From positions 1-61,658 of the forward strand of contig OMXK01000029.1 of NCBI GenBank assembly GCA_900314995.1: a stretch of DNA of 61,658 nucleotides. Direction: 5' to 3'. The position numbers were made by a program, and so were the translations under genes. Shown piece by piece: positions 16,176 to 23,398 of this stretch (position 1 is its first letter; each line of letters opens with the position of its first letter). The DNA is from an uncultured Prevotella sp. (GTDB taxonomy: Bacteria; Bacteroidota; Bacteroidia; Bacteroidales; Bacteroidaceae). The notes beneath the pieces are model-generated. The model ran no database searches. It was not told the origin of the DNA and saw only the letters and a list, made by a program, of their open reading frames with translations.

Positions 16176-17456
16176 TTAATTGTTTGTCGTGAATTTGTTG
16201 TCAAAAATCTGTTTCAGCATCTCGATCTCATGCATCGACTGCTGTACGCGGGCTGCGTTTTCGGCATTGATCTCACGCACCAGATCGTTTACGTCGATGA
16301 TGCCGTGCGAGAGTTTCGACTCGGCAGCCTTGCGCACCGCCGAGCGAAGCGTGATGATCTCCTCATCGTCAGCCATCAGTTTCTGAAAGCGCGCGATATC
16401 CTCGTTCTGCTGAATCTGTTCCAAATTGTTATTGAACAGGAACACCTCGCGATTCGACTCCGTCATGTCGCGCTGCAGCTGAAGTTTCGCTTTATCGTTC
16501 TTGCGGGTATAGAAGGCGCCGATGTTCCACGTCAGTCGTGCGCCGATGATGCCATTGAGGCTCCAGTCGCGCCGCATCATATCCTCAAACATATTCAGAC
16601 CTGGGTAGCCGTAGAACCCCTGTGCAAAAAGACCCAGTTTCGGCATCATAGCTGAGTTAAGGGCTTTCTCCTGAGCGTCAGCGAGGTTCAGCTGGGCATC
16701 GAAAAGCCGCATCTCAGGACGCGCAACCGCTTCCCGTTGGGGAGAGGTCAGAGTCGAGGCTTGCAACGCTGGCTTCGCCACCTCCTTCACCTCTATCCCG
16801 CAGAATGTTGAGAGCATCCGCTGCAGCATCCGTTTCTGCGACTCCAGACTGGTGGCTTGCTGCACAACGTTCAGCCGCTCAGCCTTCACATTCTGAAGGT
16901 CGCTCTCTGCTGCCGTACCTTGCCTGACCATCGAGGCCAGCTTCTGTTCATTACCTCTGAACAGCTCCTGCAAGTCATGGTTCAGCAGTATCTGCTCGTC
17001 GAGCATGAGCAGAGAGAAATACATCTCGTTCACGCGCTTGCGGACATTATATATATTTACTTCGTTCTGGGCAGCCTGCACTTTTCCCTGCCCACGGGCG
17101 ACGGCTTTCTGACTGCTGATGGCGCCACCGTCGTAAATGGTCTGGCTGACATCAATGCCTACACGATACTGATCCTTCGTCAGTCCTTTCATGTTGAGTC
17201 CCATCTGCTGATAGACTGCCTGCATCTGCTCCGGAAAGGCAACGACATCACTCTGATACGTAGCCTGTGCCGATGCCGACACCTGCGGCAGCCATCCTTT
17301 CCGGATATTCGCCACAGTCAACTCCGTTGTCTTCTCGATGAGTCCATACTGGCGTATCAGCGGGTAGTTCCTTTCCGCTGCCTGCTGACATTCTTCCAAT
17401 GTCTGCGCAGTCACCATCATCGGCAGTATCATCAAACTCAAAAACAGTTTCTTCAT
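16176..17456 (-). CDS. TolC-family outer-membrane efflux protein
   Basis: A 426-residue protein with a signal peptide (MKKLFLSLMILPMMVTAQ). It shows the two similar halves of long helices and short strands of the TolC family: LEECQQAAERNYPLIRQYGLIEKTTELTVANIRKGWLPQV near the N-terminus and the second-half equivalent near MRLFDAQLNLADAQEKALNSAMMPKLGLFAQG. It is the first gene of the efflux operon and forms the outer-membrane exit duct. Transcription starts from the -7 box at 17489-17496, close to the divergent AraC regulator. Confidence 0.9.
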   Translation of the reverse strand: MKKLFLSLMILPMMVTAQTLEECQQAAERNYPLIRQYGLIEKTTELTVANIRKGWLPQVSASAQATYQSDVVAFPEQMQAVYQQMGLNMKGLTKDQYRVGIDVSQTIYDGGAISSQKAVARGQGKVQAAQNEVNIYNVRKRVNEMYFSLLMLDEQILLNHDLQELFRGNEQKLASMVRQGTAAESDLQNVKAERLNVVQQATSLESQKRMLQRMLSTFCGIEVKEVAKPALQASTLTSPQREAVARPEMRLFDAQLNLADAQEKALNSAMMPKLGLFAQGFYGYPGLNMFEDMMRRDWSLNGIIGARLTWNIGAFYTRKNDKAKLQLQRDMTESNREVFLFNNNLEQIQQNEDIARFQKLMADDEEIITLRSAVRKAAESKLSHGIIDVNDLVREINAENAARVQQSMHEIEMLKQIFDNKFTTNN

Positions 17457-17488
17457 ATAGTTCGCAGTTGTATTACTAAATCACGCTG

Positions 17489-17496
17489 CAAAGGTA
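17489..17496 (-). promoter_or_regulatory. -7 box of the efflux operon
   Basis: On the minus strand the box reads TACCTTTG; leader about 30 nt to the tolC ATG. No clear -33. The 160-bp divergent region would also hold the binding site of the AraC regulator, but I see no obvious operator repeat. Confidence 0.6.
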
Positions 17497-17593
17497 CGAT
17501 GAGTTTTCGGATAACAGGTTATCTTTCAGCAATGAAAATTGTTCTTTTTGTTCGATTTGTGCAAAAACAGAACTGAATATCACGGAAAATGAT

Positions 17594-17601
17594 TATCTTT
17601 G
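17594..17601 (+). promoter_or_regulatory. -7 box of the araC-type gene
   Basis: TATCTTTG at 17594-17601, 19 bp before the ATG at 17621; leader about 15 nt. Confidence 0.6.
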
Positions 17602-17620
17602 CAACCAAAAAGGACAGAAT

Positions 17621-18520
17621 ATGAACAAGCAGCCTCAACTGATGGATTTCTCACGCATGCGTGACATCCTTGAGCCCCATCTGTCACAGATGAGCGAGAG
17701 CATCTTCTTTAACGGCGAACTGGGTATGGTCCGCGGCGACCACACCGTGTTTCGCCTGCTGATGCGCCAGAAGCCGCCTTTCACCATCAACGACCATCGC
17801 TTTGGCATCATCATGAATGGAGAAGCGCGCATCAACTTCAACCTGCAAGAGCGCCACGTCACCGCAGGCACGCTGGTCTATATCGGCCCCGGCACCATCA
17901 TCAACCCCATCCGCCTTTCCGATGACCTCCGCATCTTCGTCATTGCCCTCTTCGCCGACTTCCCCATGCCCTTCGCCCAAGGACAGATGCCATCGGCTTT
18001 CAACGGTCAGGTACGCGACTTCCATCTTCCGGCAAACGAGGCCGACATCAGCACAGCCCGCCACATTCTCGACACCATCTGGCATGTAGTCCATAGCAGC
18101 GACTATCATCGCCCCGTCGTCATGTCGCTCGTTGCCGCCCTGATGCACCACTACGACCATCTTTTCCGCCAGCAGTCAGACATGCAGGCTTTTTCACGTT
18201 CTCGCGAACAAACCATCTTCGACCGTTTCATCCAACTGGCAGGCCAACACTGTGCAGAGCACCATCAGATAGGCTACTATGCCGACCGTCTTTGCCTCAC
18301 CGAGCGTTACCTCAGCACCGTCATCCGCCAGGCCAGCGGCACCACCGCCAAGGACTGGATAGACCGCGCCCTCATCACCCGCATAAAAATAGAACTGCGC
18401 CACACGGACAAACCAGCGGCGCAGATAGCCGAGGAGATGCATTTCGCCAATCCCTCCTTCTTCGCAAAATACTTCCGCCGCCTCACCGGCATGACTCCCA
18501 TGGAATATAAAAAATTTTAA
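17621..18520 (+). CDS. AraC-family transcriptional regulator
   Basis: A 299-residue DNA-binding protein. An N-terminal cupin-like sensing domain (about 30-150, with FGIIMNGEARINFNLQERHVTAGTLVYIGPGTI) precedes the double helix-turn-helix (about 205-299; IGYYADRLCLTERYLSTVIRQASG, then AAQIAEEMHFANPSFFAKYFRRLTGMTPMEY). It is divergent from the TolC efflux operon, so it is the likely regulator of that operon. It is also only 10 bp upstream of a GH5 gene, so it may be co-transcribed with it. The inducer is unknown. Confidence 0.9.
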   Translation: MNKQPQLMDFSRMRDILEPHLSQMSESIFFNGELGMVRGDHTVFRLLMRQKPPFTINDHRFGIIMNGEARINFNLQERHVTAGTLVYIGPGTIINPIRLSDDLRIFVIALFADFPMPFAQGQMPSAFNGQVRDFHLPANEADISTARHILDTIWHVVHSSDYHRPVVMSLVAALMHHYDHLFRQQSDMQAFSRSREQTIFDRFIQLAGQHCAEHHQIGYYADRLCLTERYLSTVIRQASGTTAKDWIDRALITRIKIELRHTDKPAAQIAEEMHFANPSFFAKYFRRLTGMTPMEYKKF

Positions 18521-18530
18521 TAATAGAACG

Positions 18531-19895
18531 ATGATGAATATCAAAAAACTTACCCTCATGGCAGCAGGGCTGCTGTTAGTGGGAAACATGGAGATGAGCG
18601 CCCAGGGCCTCGATCGCCAGGCTACCGATGTGATTAACGAAATGGCTCCGGGCTGGAACCTCGGCAACACGTTCGAGGCTGTGGCAACATGGGAAGGTGC
18701 AGACTTCCTGAACAACAAGGGCGGACTCAAGGCCGAGACCGCCTGGCAAGGCACGAAGACCACTCAGGCACTCATCGACTACGTCAAGAGCCTCGGCTTC
18801 AAGAGCATCCGAATCCCGTGCGCCTGGGCTTTCGGACATATCAGCGATGCCTCGACCTACGAGATTGACAGCGAATGGATGGCTCGCGTCAAGGAAGTGG
18901 TCGACTATTGCATCAACGACGGTCTCTATGTGGTGCTCAACGACCACTGGGACGGCGGATGGCTCGAAAACCACATCAAGGACAGCGATGCCGCCACCAT
19001 CCAGAAGAACAAAGAGATACTGACAGCCCTGTGGACTCAGATTGCCAATGCCTTCATCGACTACGATGAGCATCTGCTCTTCGCAGGACTCAACGAGCCC
19101 AATGCCGAGGATCAGGCTGCCACAGACAATCTGATACAGTACAATCAGACCTTCGTTGACGCCGTTCGCGCCACGGGAGGCAACAATGCTAAACGGATAC
19201 TCGTCGTACAAGGCCCCTCAACCAATATCGAGCACACCTGCAACTATATGGCTGGCAAGATGCCAACTGATATTGTGGAAGGCAAACTGGCCATCGAGGT
19301 ACACTACTACAACCCCTGGCAATTCTGGGGGATGGAGAAAGACGAATCGTGGGGAAAAGTGTTCTATTACTGGGGCGAGGGCAACCACTTCGAGGGATCT
19401 GCCCACAACGCCAACTGGGGCGAGGAAGACGAAATGAGAAGACAAATGCTCATGATGAAAACCAACTTCATAGATCAGGGCTACCCCGTCGTCATCGGAG
19501 AATTCGGAGCCAACTGGCGCGATCTGTCCTCATTGCCCAATGAAAGTCAGGAGCACCACAATGCCTCCATCAAGTCCCACTACCGCTTCTTCCACGAGCT
19601 TTGCAAGGCGATGGGCAGCGTAGTGCCGATGACGTGGGACGTCAACTATCCCAATCAGGAGGGCACAAAGGGCAACATGACCATCATCGACCGCAACGAG
19701 CTTTCCGTCTTCGGCGTCTATGCCCTCGAAGGCATCAACGAAGTCTATCCCCGCTCATCCGAGACATCCATCGCCCCGATTATGATTTCAGAGAAACAGA
19801 GCGCCGGCATCTACACCCTTCAAGGCACGCGCCTCACCAGCGCCCCCACCTCCCCCGGCATCTACATCATCAACGGCCGCAAATATGTGAAATAA
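18531..19895 (+). CDS. secreted GH5 endoglucanase-like enzyme
   Basis: A 454-residue protein with a signal peptide (MMNIKKLTLMAAGLLLVGNMEMSAQ). The GH5 barrel runs from about 30 to 385: MAPGWNLGNTFE and KSIRIPCAW at the N-terminal face, the acid/base glutamate in GLNEPNAED (about 184-192) and the nucleophile in VVIGEFGANW (about 319-328). The last ~45 residues (KQSAGIYTLQGTRL to GIYIINGRKYVK) match the short C-terminal tail common on secreted Prevotella enzymes. It probably cuts beta-1,4-glucan or mannan; exact specificity is not readable. No carbohydrate-binding module is present and no polysaccharide-utilisation genes adjoin it. Confidence 0.88.
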   Translation: MMNIKKLTLMAAGLLLVGNMEMSAQGLDRQATDVINEMAPGWNLGNTFEAVATWEGADFLNNKGGLKAETAWQGTKTTQALIDYVKSLGFKSIRIPCAWAFGHISDASTYEIDSEWMARVKEVVDYCINDGLYVVLNDHWDGGWLENHIKDSDAATIQKNKEILTALWTQIANAFIDYDEHLLFAGLNEPNAEDQAATDNLIQYNQTFVDAVRATGGNNAKRILVVQGPSTNIEHTCNYMAGKMPTDIVEGKLAIEVHYYNPWQFWGMEKDESWGKVFYYWGEGNHFEGSAHNANWGEEDEMRRQMLMMKTNFIDQGYPVVIGEFGANWRDLSSLPNESQEHHNASIKSHYRFFHELCKAMGSVVPMTWDVNYPNQEGTKGNMTIIDRNELSVFGVYALEGINEVYPRSSETSIAPIMISEKQSAGIYTLQGTRLTSAPTSPGIYIINGRKYVK

Positions 19896-19937
19896 CCCAT
19901 CCTGATAATTAGATTATAGGAAAAAATACTCTAAAAA

Positions 19938-19969
19938 TTTGGATGTTTCAAAGATAGTTCTTATCTTTG
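19938..19969 (+). promoter_or_regulatory. promoter upstream of the toxin-antitoxin genes
   Basis: Perfect layout: TTTG (19938-19941), 20 bp, TATCTTTG (19962-19969). It would give a ~190-nt untranslated leader before the toxin gene; a 65-codon frame in it has no recognisable features. The rest of the 19896-20160 gap holds only the second promoter. Confidence 0.7.
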
Positions 19970-20124
19970 CAGCGTCAGAATGTCGTCAGAGGGCGCGAAC
20001 GATTTGCTTTCGGAGCAATATTCAAGCTGGACCTTTCTGACTATATCTTTGTCTCAGAACAGTATTCATTAACTTTAAATTTTGTGCTTATGGAAAAGAA
20101 AAAAACAAAAAAATCTGCGAAAAG

Positions 20125-20156
20125 TTTCATTATTTTAAAACTTTTGCTTACCTTTG
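20125..20156 (+). promoter_or_regulatory. promoter giving a near-leaderless toxin mRNA
   Basis: TTTC (20125-20128), 20 bp, TACCTTTG (20149-20156). The ATG at 20161 begins only 4 nt after the box, where transcription is expected to start. Confidence 0.65.
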
Positions 20157-20160
20157 CACC

Positions 20161-20508
20161 ATGAGAAGGAGGATCATTGCATTTGGGTCCTACTATGAAG
20201 ACTTCATAAAGACCCTATCAGGGAAAGAGAGAAAAAAGATTGATTACATCCTCTCACTATTGGAAAGAGAAGACCGAATGCCTGTGAAATTTATCAAGCA
20301 TATTCAGGAACACGGCAATCTCTATGAACTACGAATGAAGTATGAAACCAACATCTATCGGGTGTTTTTCATCTTCGACGACGAGTGTATAGTGGTGTTG
20401 TTTCATGGATTTCAGAAGAAATCTCAAAGGACACCAAAGTCAGAAATAAACAAGGCATTGAAAATAAGAGAAGAGTATTATGAGTACAAAAAAGAACATG
20501 ATCACTGA
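20161..20508 (+). CDS. HigB/RelE-like toxin (Gp49 family)
   Basis: A 115-residue basic protein of the phage-derived Gp49-like branch of RelE/HigB ribosome-dependent mRNA nucleases. Recognisable features are FIKTLSGKERKKIDYILSLLE, the central strand region VKFIKHIQEHGNLYELRMKYETNIYRVFFIF and the ending ALKIREEYYEYKK, with a conserved Arg in LYELRMK. It overlaps the antitoxin gene by 29 bp; toxin-first order is typical of HigBA. The predicted near-leaderless message is unusual and may keep toxin translation low. Confidence 0.85.
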   Translation: MRRRIIAFGSYYEDFIKTLSGKERKKIDYILSLLEREDRMPVKFIKHIQEHGNLYELRMKYETNIYRVFFIFDDECIVVLFHGFQKKSQRTPKSEINKALKIREEYYEYKKEHDH

Positions 20509-20782
20509 CATCAGTGCGGAACTGGAACAAAAATATGGAGTTCCAGGAACCCCTGAACGCGAGCGTTTCGATGAAGAAGCCTACGCTTTCTATACTGGCC
20601 AGATACTTCAAGAGGCCCGAAAAGAGGCCAAGGTAACCCAGTCAGAACTTGCCAGGCGTGTCAATTCCACGAAGTCATACATCTCTCGTGTTGAAAATGG
20701 CGATATCATCCCGAGTGTAGCCAAGTTCTGGGAGATGATCACCTCGCTCGGCATGCGCGTAGAAATCGTAAAGCCCACATAA
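20480..20782 (+). CDS. HigA-like antitoxin (XRE helix-turn-helix)
   Basis: A 100-residue protein. Its helix-turn-helix (about 50-85) reads ARKEAKVTQSELARRVNSTKSYISRVENGDIIPS. It should neutralise the HigB-like toxin and repress the shared promoter. The start overlaps the toxin 3' end, suggesting translational coupling. Confidence 0.87.
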   Translation: MSTKKNMITDISAELEQKYGVPGTPERERFDEEAYAFYTGQILQEARKEAKVTQSELARRVNSTKSYISRVENGDIIPSVAKFWEMITSLGMRVEIVKPT

Positions 20783-20809
20783 TCCTCAAAATGATATGAC
20801 GAATGAAGG

Positions 20810-20838
20810 GGCGCGAAGGAGTCAGAAACCTTCGCGCC
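20810..20838 (+). terminator. terminator of the toxin-antitoxin operon
   Basis: GGCGCGAAGG (20810-20819) pairs perfectly with CCTTCGCGCC (20829-20838); AT-rich sequence follows. Confidence 0.75.
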
Positions 20839-20994
20839 TAAATATTTCTGCTACTTTTTGTTTTTTGCGACACGAAAAAGACTTGTCCCCCTACTCTGTC
20901 GCAGATCCCCTTAGGGCACAACATCTGTTGTTAGTGGATAAGGATTATTTTTGAGAATTGTAACCTTTTTGAGGAAAAAGTTCATTGGCGAGAG

Positions 20995-21190
20995 GTTCTC
21001 AGTAAGAAACGATCAGCTTCTCGGTAACAAGCTACCAGTTTCTCGTAAGGAAACTCATGCTCGCATTACGGTTGAAGGGCGCTCGCATTACGATTGAGCA
21101 GGGCTCGCATTACGATTGAGCTGGGCTCGTATTACGGCGGATTTCAAAGGAGATTACAGGGGATTTCAAAGGGCGTTATGGGGGATTTGG
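20995..21190 (+). repeat. drifting tandem array of 21-22-bp units (locus 2)
   Basis: Nine consecutive units, each 21 or 22 bp. The four central ones (21059, 21081, 21103, 21125) share GCTCG(C/T)ATTACGG-like cores. Units before them carry TTCTCGGTAAC-like words and units after them ATTACAGGGGATTTCA-like words, so sequence changes gradually while spacing is kept. No spacers of CRISPR type. Upstream, 20839-20994 holds nothing else I can recognise. Confidence 0.82.
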
Positions 21191-21208
21191 GGGGCGATTT
21201 GTTACTTT

Positions 21209-21380
21209 GTTTCTGTTTCATTGTTTCATTAAGCACCTTACGCGCCTGCTGCCGAACAAAAAGAGAAGAGAGTAATATATTATTATATATAATTGTATTT
21301 ATCATAATACTTATACTTTACCTATCCACCACCCCGCCTCCGCATATAAAACGACCTTAATGAAACAATGAAACAGAAAC
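21209..21380. repeat. perfect 25-bp inverted repeat around an AT-rich core (locus 2)
   Basis: The left arm 21209-21233 is exactly complementary to 21356-21380. Arms are built from the 8-mer GTTTCATT and a variant; two further GAAACA words follow the right arm. The 122-bp spacer includes a very AT-rich stretch (about 21270-21320). It lies 18 bp after the 22-bp array, as in loci 1 and 3. Confidence 0.85.
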
Positions 21381-21464
21381 ATCTGAAACATTTGCCCTGA
21401 TGCCGCTTCTGCAAATAATTACTAAAATCCCGATGGGGATGAATGATTGTCGGGGATTTCTTCG

Positions 21465-21472
21465 TATCTTTG
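21465..21472 (+). promoter_or_regulatory. -7 box for the first island gene
   Basis: TATCTTTG at 21465-21472; the next in-frame ATG is at 21502, so an upstream in-frame start at 21400 is excluded. Confidence 0.6.
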
Positions 21473-21501
21473 CGCTTCAACAATTAATAAGGTATAGAGA
21501 T

Positions 21502-22161
21502 ATGGACACTCAGATTTTGAAGTTAGACCCGCCGTATGAGTACATCTGCTGTAATGGGCGTACGGCTTTGCACATTGCCACATTGATCGTATATGAGACA
21601 AAAGTGAATGCCGATGGCGAATACGAACTTGAGACGCACAGTCATCCCATAGTGAGGAATTTTGATACGCCAAGAGGATCGGTGTGGAACAAGGCTGAGT
21701 TGCGCGACTGCGATATCCTCTGTAGTGAGGACAATATGCAGATTTCGCTGAAGAAGTTCCGAAAGATTCTGAGCCGTTACCCTGAGAGCGATGAGAATGT
21801 CTATGAAGGTAAGGGCGAATACATCAACCCTATCTGGAAGAAGGATCTGGAGGATATAGGCATCATGGTCACATGGCCCGTGGGTGATGACGGACAGGAA
21901 CACTTCAAGGAGTTCGTGGTGAAGTTGAATATCAAGCCCAAGGGTGCTTATAAGTATTTTTGCGAAGATTGCTATACTGACTTCTTCTTCTATGTAGAAG
22001 CCGATGACCTGGACTCATTGAAGTCGCAGTTGATTCACAAGCGCGACTGGTATTACTATATTTTCAAAGAACACGACTTTGCCATCCGCTTTACTTGCGA
22101 TGACAAGCGCTACGATCAAATTCTTCAAGAAATCAACAACACGAAGCCTGAAAAGTACTAA
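21502..22161 (+). CDS. hypothetical protein in VirE/DUF3987 island 1
   Basis: A 219-residue acidic, soluble protein that I do not recognise. It has no signal peptide or membrane segment. It is rich in aromatic residues, with a C-terminal region containing paired Cys and Tyr (YKYFCEDCYTDFFFYVEADD) and a DLDSLKSQLIHKRDWYYYIF helix. The start was chosen from the promoter at 21465-21472. It is 6 bp upstream of the next gene, so the two are one operon, placed between the locus 2 repeats and the DUF3987 gene. Confidence 0.75.
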   Translation: MDTQILKLDPPYEYICCNGRTALHIATLIVYETKVNADGEYELETHSHPIVRNFDTPRGSVWNKAELRDCDILCSEDNMQISLKKFRKILSRYPESDENVYEGKGEYINPIWKKDLEDIGIMVTWPVGDDGQEHFKEFVVKLNIKPKGAYKYFCEDCYTDFFFYVEADDLDSLKSQLIHKRDWYYYIFKEHDFAIRFTCDDKRYDQILQEINNTKPEKY

Positions 22162-22167
22162 GCGCAG

Positions 22168-22878
22168 ATGGCATTATCGGCTATTGGCATCATAGAACAA
22201 CAAGCCATTGCGTTTCTCGACAACTTTGCAAGTTCGCTCGATGCTCTTCAACAACTCTATGAGCAAACAGGCGACAAGCAAGCCCTGGAATGTCGTAACC
22301 GCATGCTGGCACGCTATCAGAACAAGCCATTCGCAGGTTCGCCTGCATCAGCGAATAATGGCATGTCTGAGGGCTGGGCCGTCATGCATGGTAATCCCGA
22401 ATCGAAGCCGAGGGCTACAGGCGGCGGACGCCCGAAGAAGGCTGGCACTCCGATCAGTCGGGCATTCGTCTATAATGCTCAAGACAAGAGCATGCGGCTG
22501 AGTATGTTCTACAACGCCCTGAAAGCATTCGGATGGATTGATTATGATACTGACCTCCAAGTGTTTCTCGACCTCTTTTCGGGTTGCGACACAAGCCGCA
22601 GAGTCATCTGGAAAGGAAGTGCCAAGGTACTTGCCGGTCTGTTCAAGCAGTTGGTAAACGAACGCAAGCTGATCTCGCTCCCCAAGGGCTATAGTCTGTG
22701 GGTCATGGTGAACGGCCACTTCTGGAACAAGGAGCGCAACAAGGAGTTTGGAACTGACAGCCTTCGTAATACCCATACTCCCGAGAACGATGAGCAGGCG
22801 ATTGCCTACGTGGTGAGCATTCTCGACCCAGGCTGCACGTTGGAAGAACTGCGTGAAAAACTACTGAGTCAGCGTTAA
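22168..22878 (+). CDS. hypothetical protein, probable DNA-associated accessory of island 1
   Basis: A 236-residue soluble protein, not recognised with confidence. The N-terminal helical part (EQQAIAFLDNFASSLDALQQLYEQTGD) is followed by a basic, glycine-rich linker (KPRATGGGRPKKAGTP, about 74-89) and a C-terminal domain (about 105-236) with MRLSMFYNALKAFGWIDYDTDLQVFLDLFSG, which recalls Bacteroidales proteins found near VirE_N/DUF3987 genes. It is co-transcribed with the gene 6 bp upstream and followed by a terminator. Confidence 0.7.
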   Translation: MALSAIGIIEQQAIAFLDNFASSLDALQQLYEQTGDKQALECRNRMLARYQNKPFAGSPASANNGMSEGWAVMHGNPESKPRATGGGRPKKAGTPISRAFVYNAQDKSMRLSMFYNALKAFGWIDYDTDLQVFLDLFSGCDTSRRVIWKGSAKVLAGLFKQLVNERKLISLPKGYSLWVMVNGHFWNKERNKEFGTDSLRNTHTPENDEQAIAYVVSILDPGCTLEELREKLLSQR

Positions 22879-22939
22879 TCTGAAGGAAAAACAGCGGAGG
22901 CTGGAAACCCAATATTATTTTAACAATTAGATTTCAATT

Positions 22940-22972
22940 CCCGTAAACGGCACTAAACAAGCCGTTTGCGGG
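22940..22972 (+). terminator. intrinsic terminator
   Basis: CCCGTAAACGGC (22940-22951) pairs with GCCGTTTGCGGG (22961-22972) with one mismatch; T-rich sequence follows (ATTTCTGTTTTTA). Confidence 0.8.
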
Positions 22973-23083
22973 ATTTCTGTTTTTATCCCACACCCCAATA
23001 GTCAGCGTTAATTACAGTTTTCGCTGACTCCCTATTCATTGTTCTTATAGAGGCGCCTCTGACGAGAGGCAGATGCCTCGAAA

Positions 23084-23098
23084 GCGTTCTTTGACATG
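23084..23098 (+). promoter_or_regulatory. boxA-like element in the leader of the DUF3987 gene
   Basis: GCGTTCTTTGACATG resembles boxA antitermination sites of rRNA leaders. It lies in a ~400-bp stretch (22973-23398) with no convincing gene, upstream of the large DUF3987 frame. The stretch also has short inverted words (GAGGCGCCTC near 23051) but no clear promoter. Confidence 0.35.
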
Positions 23099-23398
23099 TT
23101 GACACAATTTGAGACACAGCACAGGGTTATCGCCTGCGCACGAACATTATTTATTAATCATTTAGAGTCGCTTAAAGGAGGCGACATTAAACAAAGAATC
23201 ATTATGTAACAGAAATCATCATCCAAACGAGACCTGAAGAAATGACTGGCGCTTCATGGTCTTCAGAATCCAAAGACTGGTCAAGAGAGAATTATTAACA
23301 TTAACAAATCTGAGACGAAAGTGAGTGAGGGAAGTCTCGCGAGTGAAAAGGGCCTAATTTCAGCACTTGCCGAATCTCACCGAACAAATCAGATTTTT

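Noticed and set aside
19967-20164. 65-codon frame upstream of the toxin gene
   Set aside because: Low-complexity lysine-rich part, no conserved look, and it overlaps the second promoter; treated as untranslated leader.
20995-21190. Possible CRISPR array
   Set aside because: Units follow each other without spacers, drift in sequence, and no cas genes are present.
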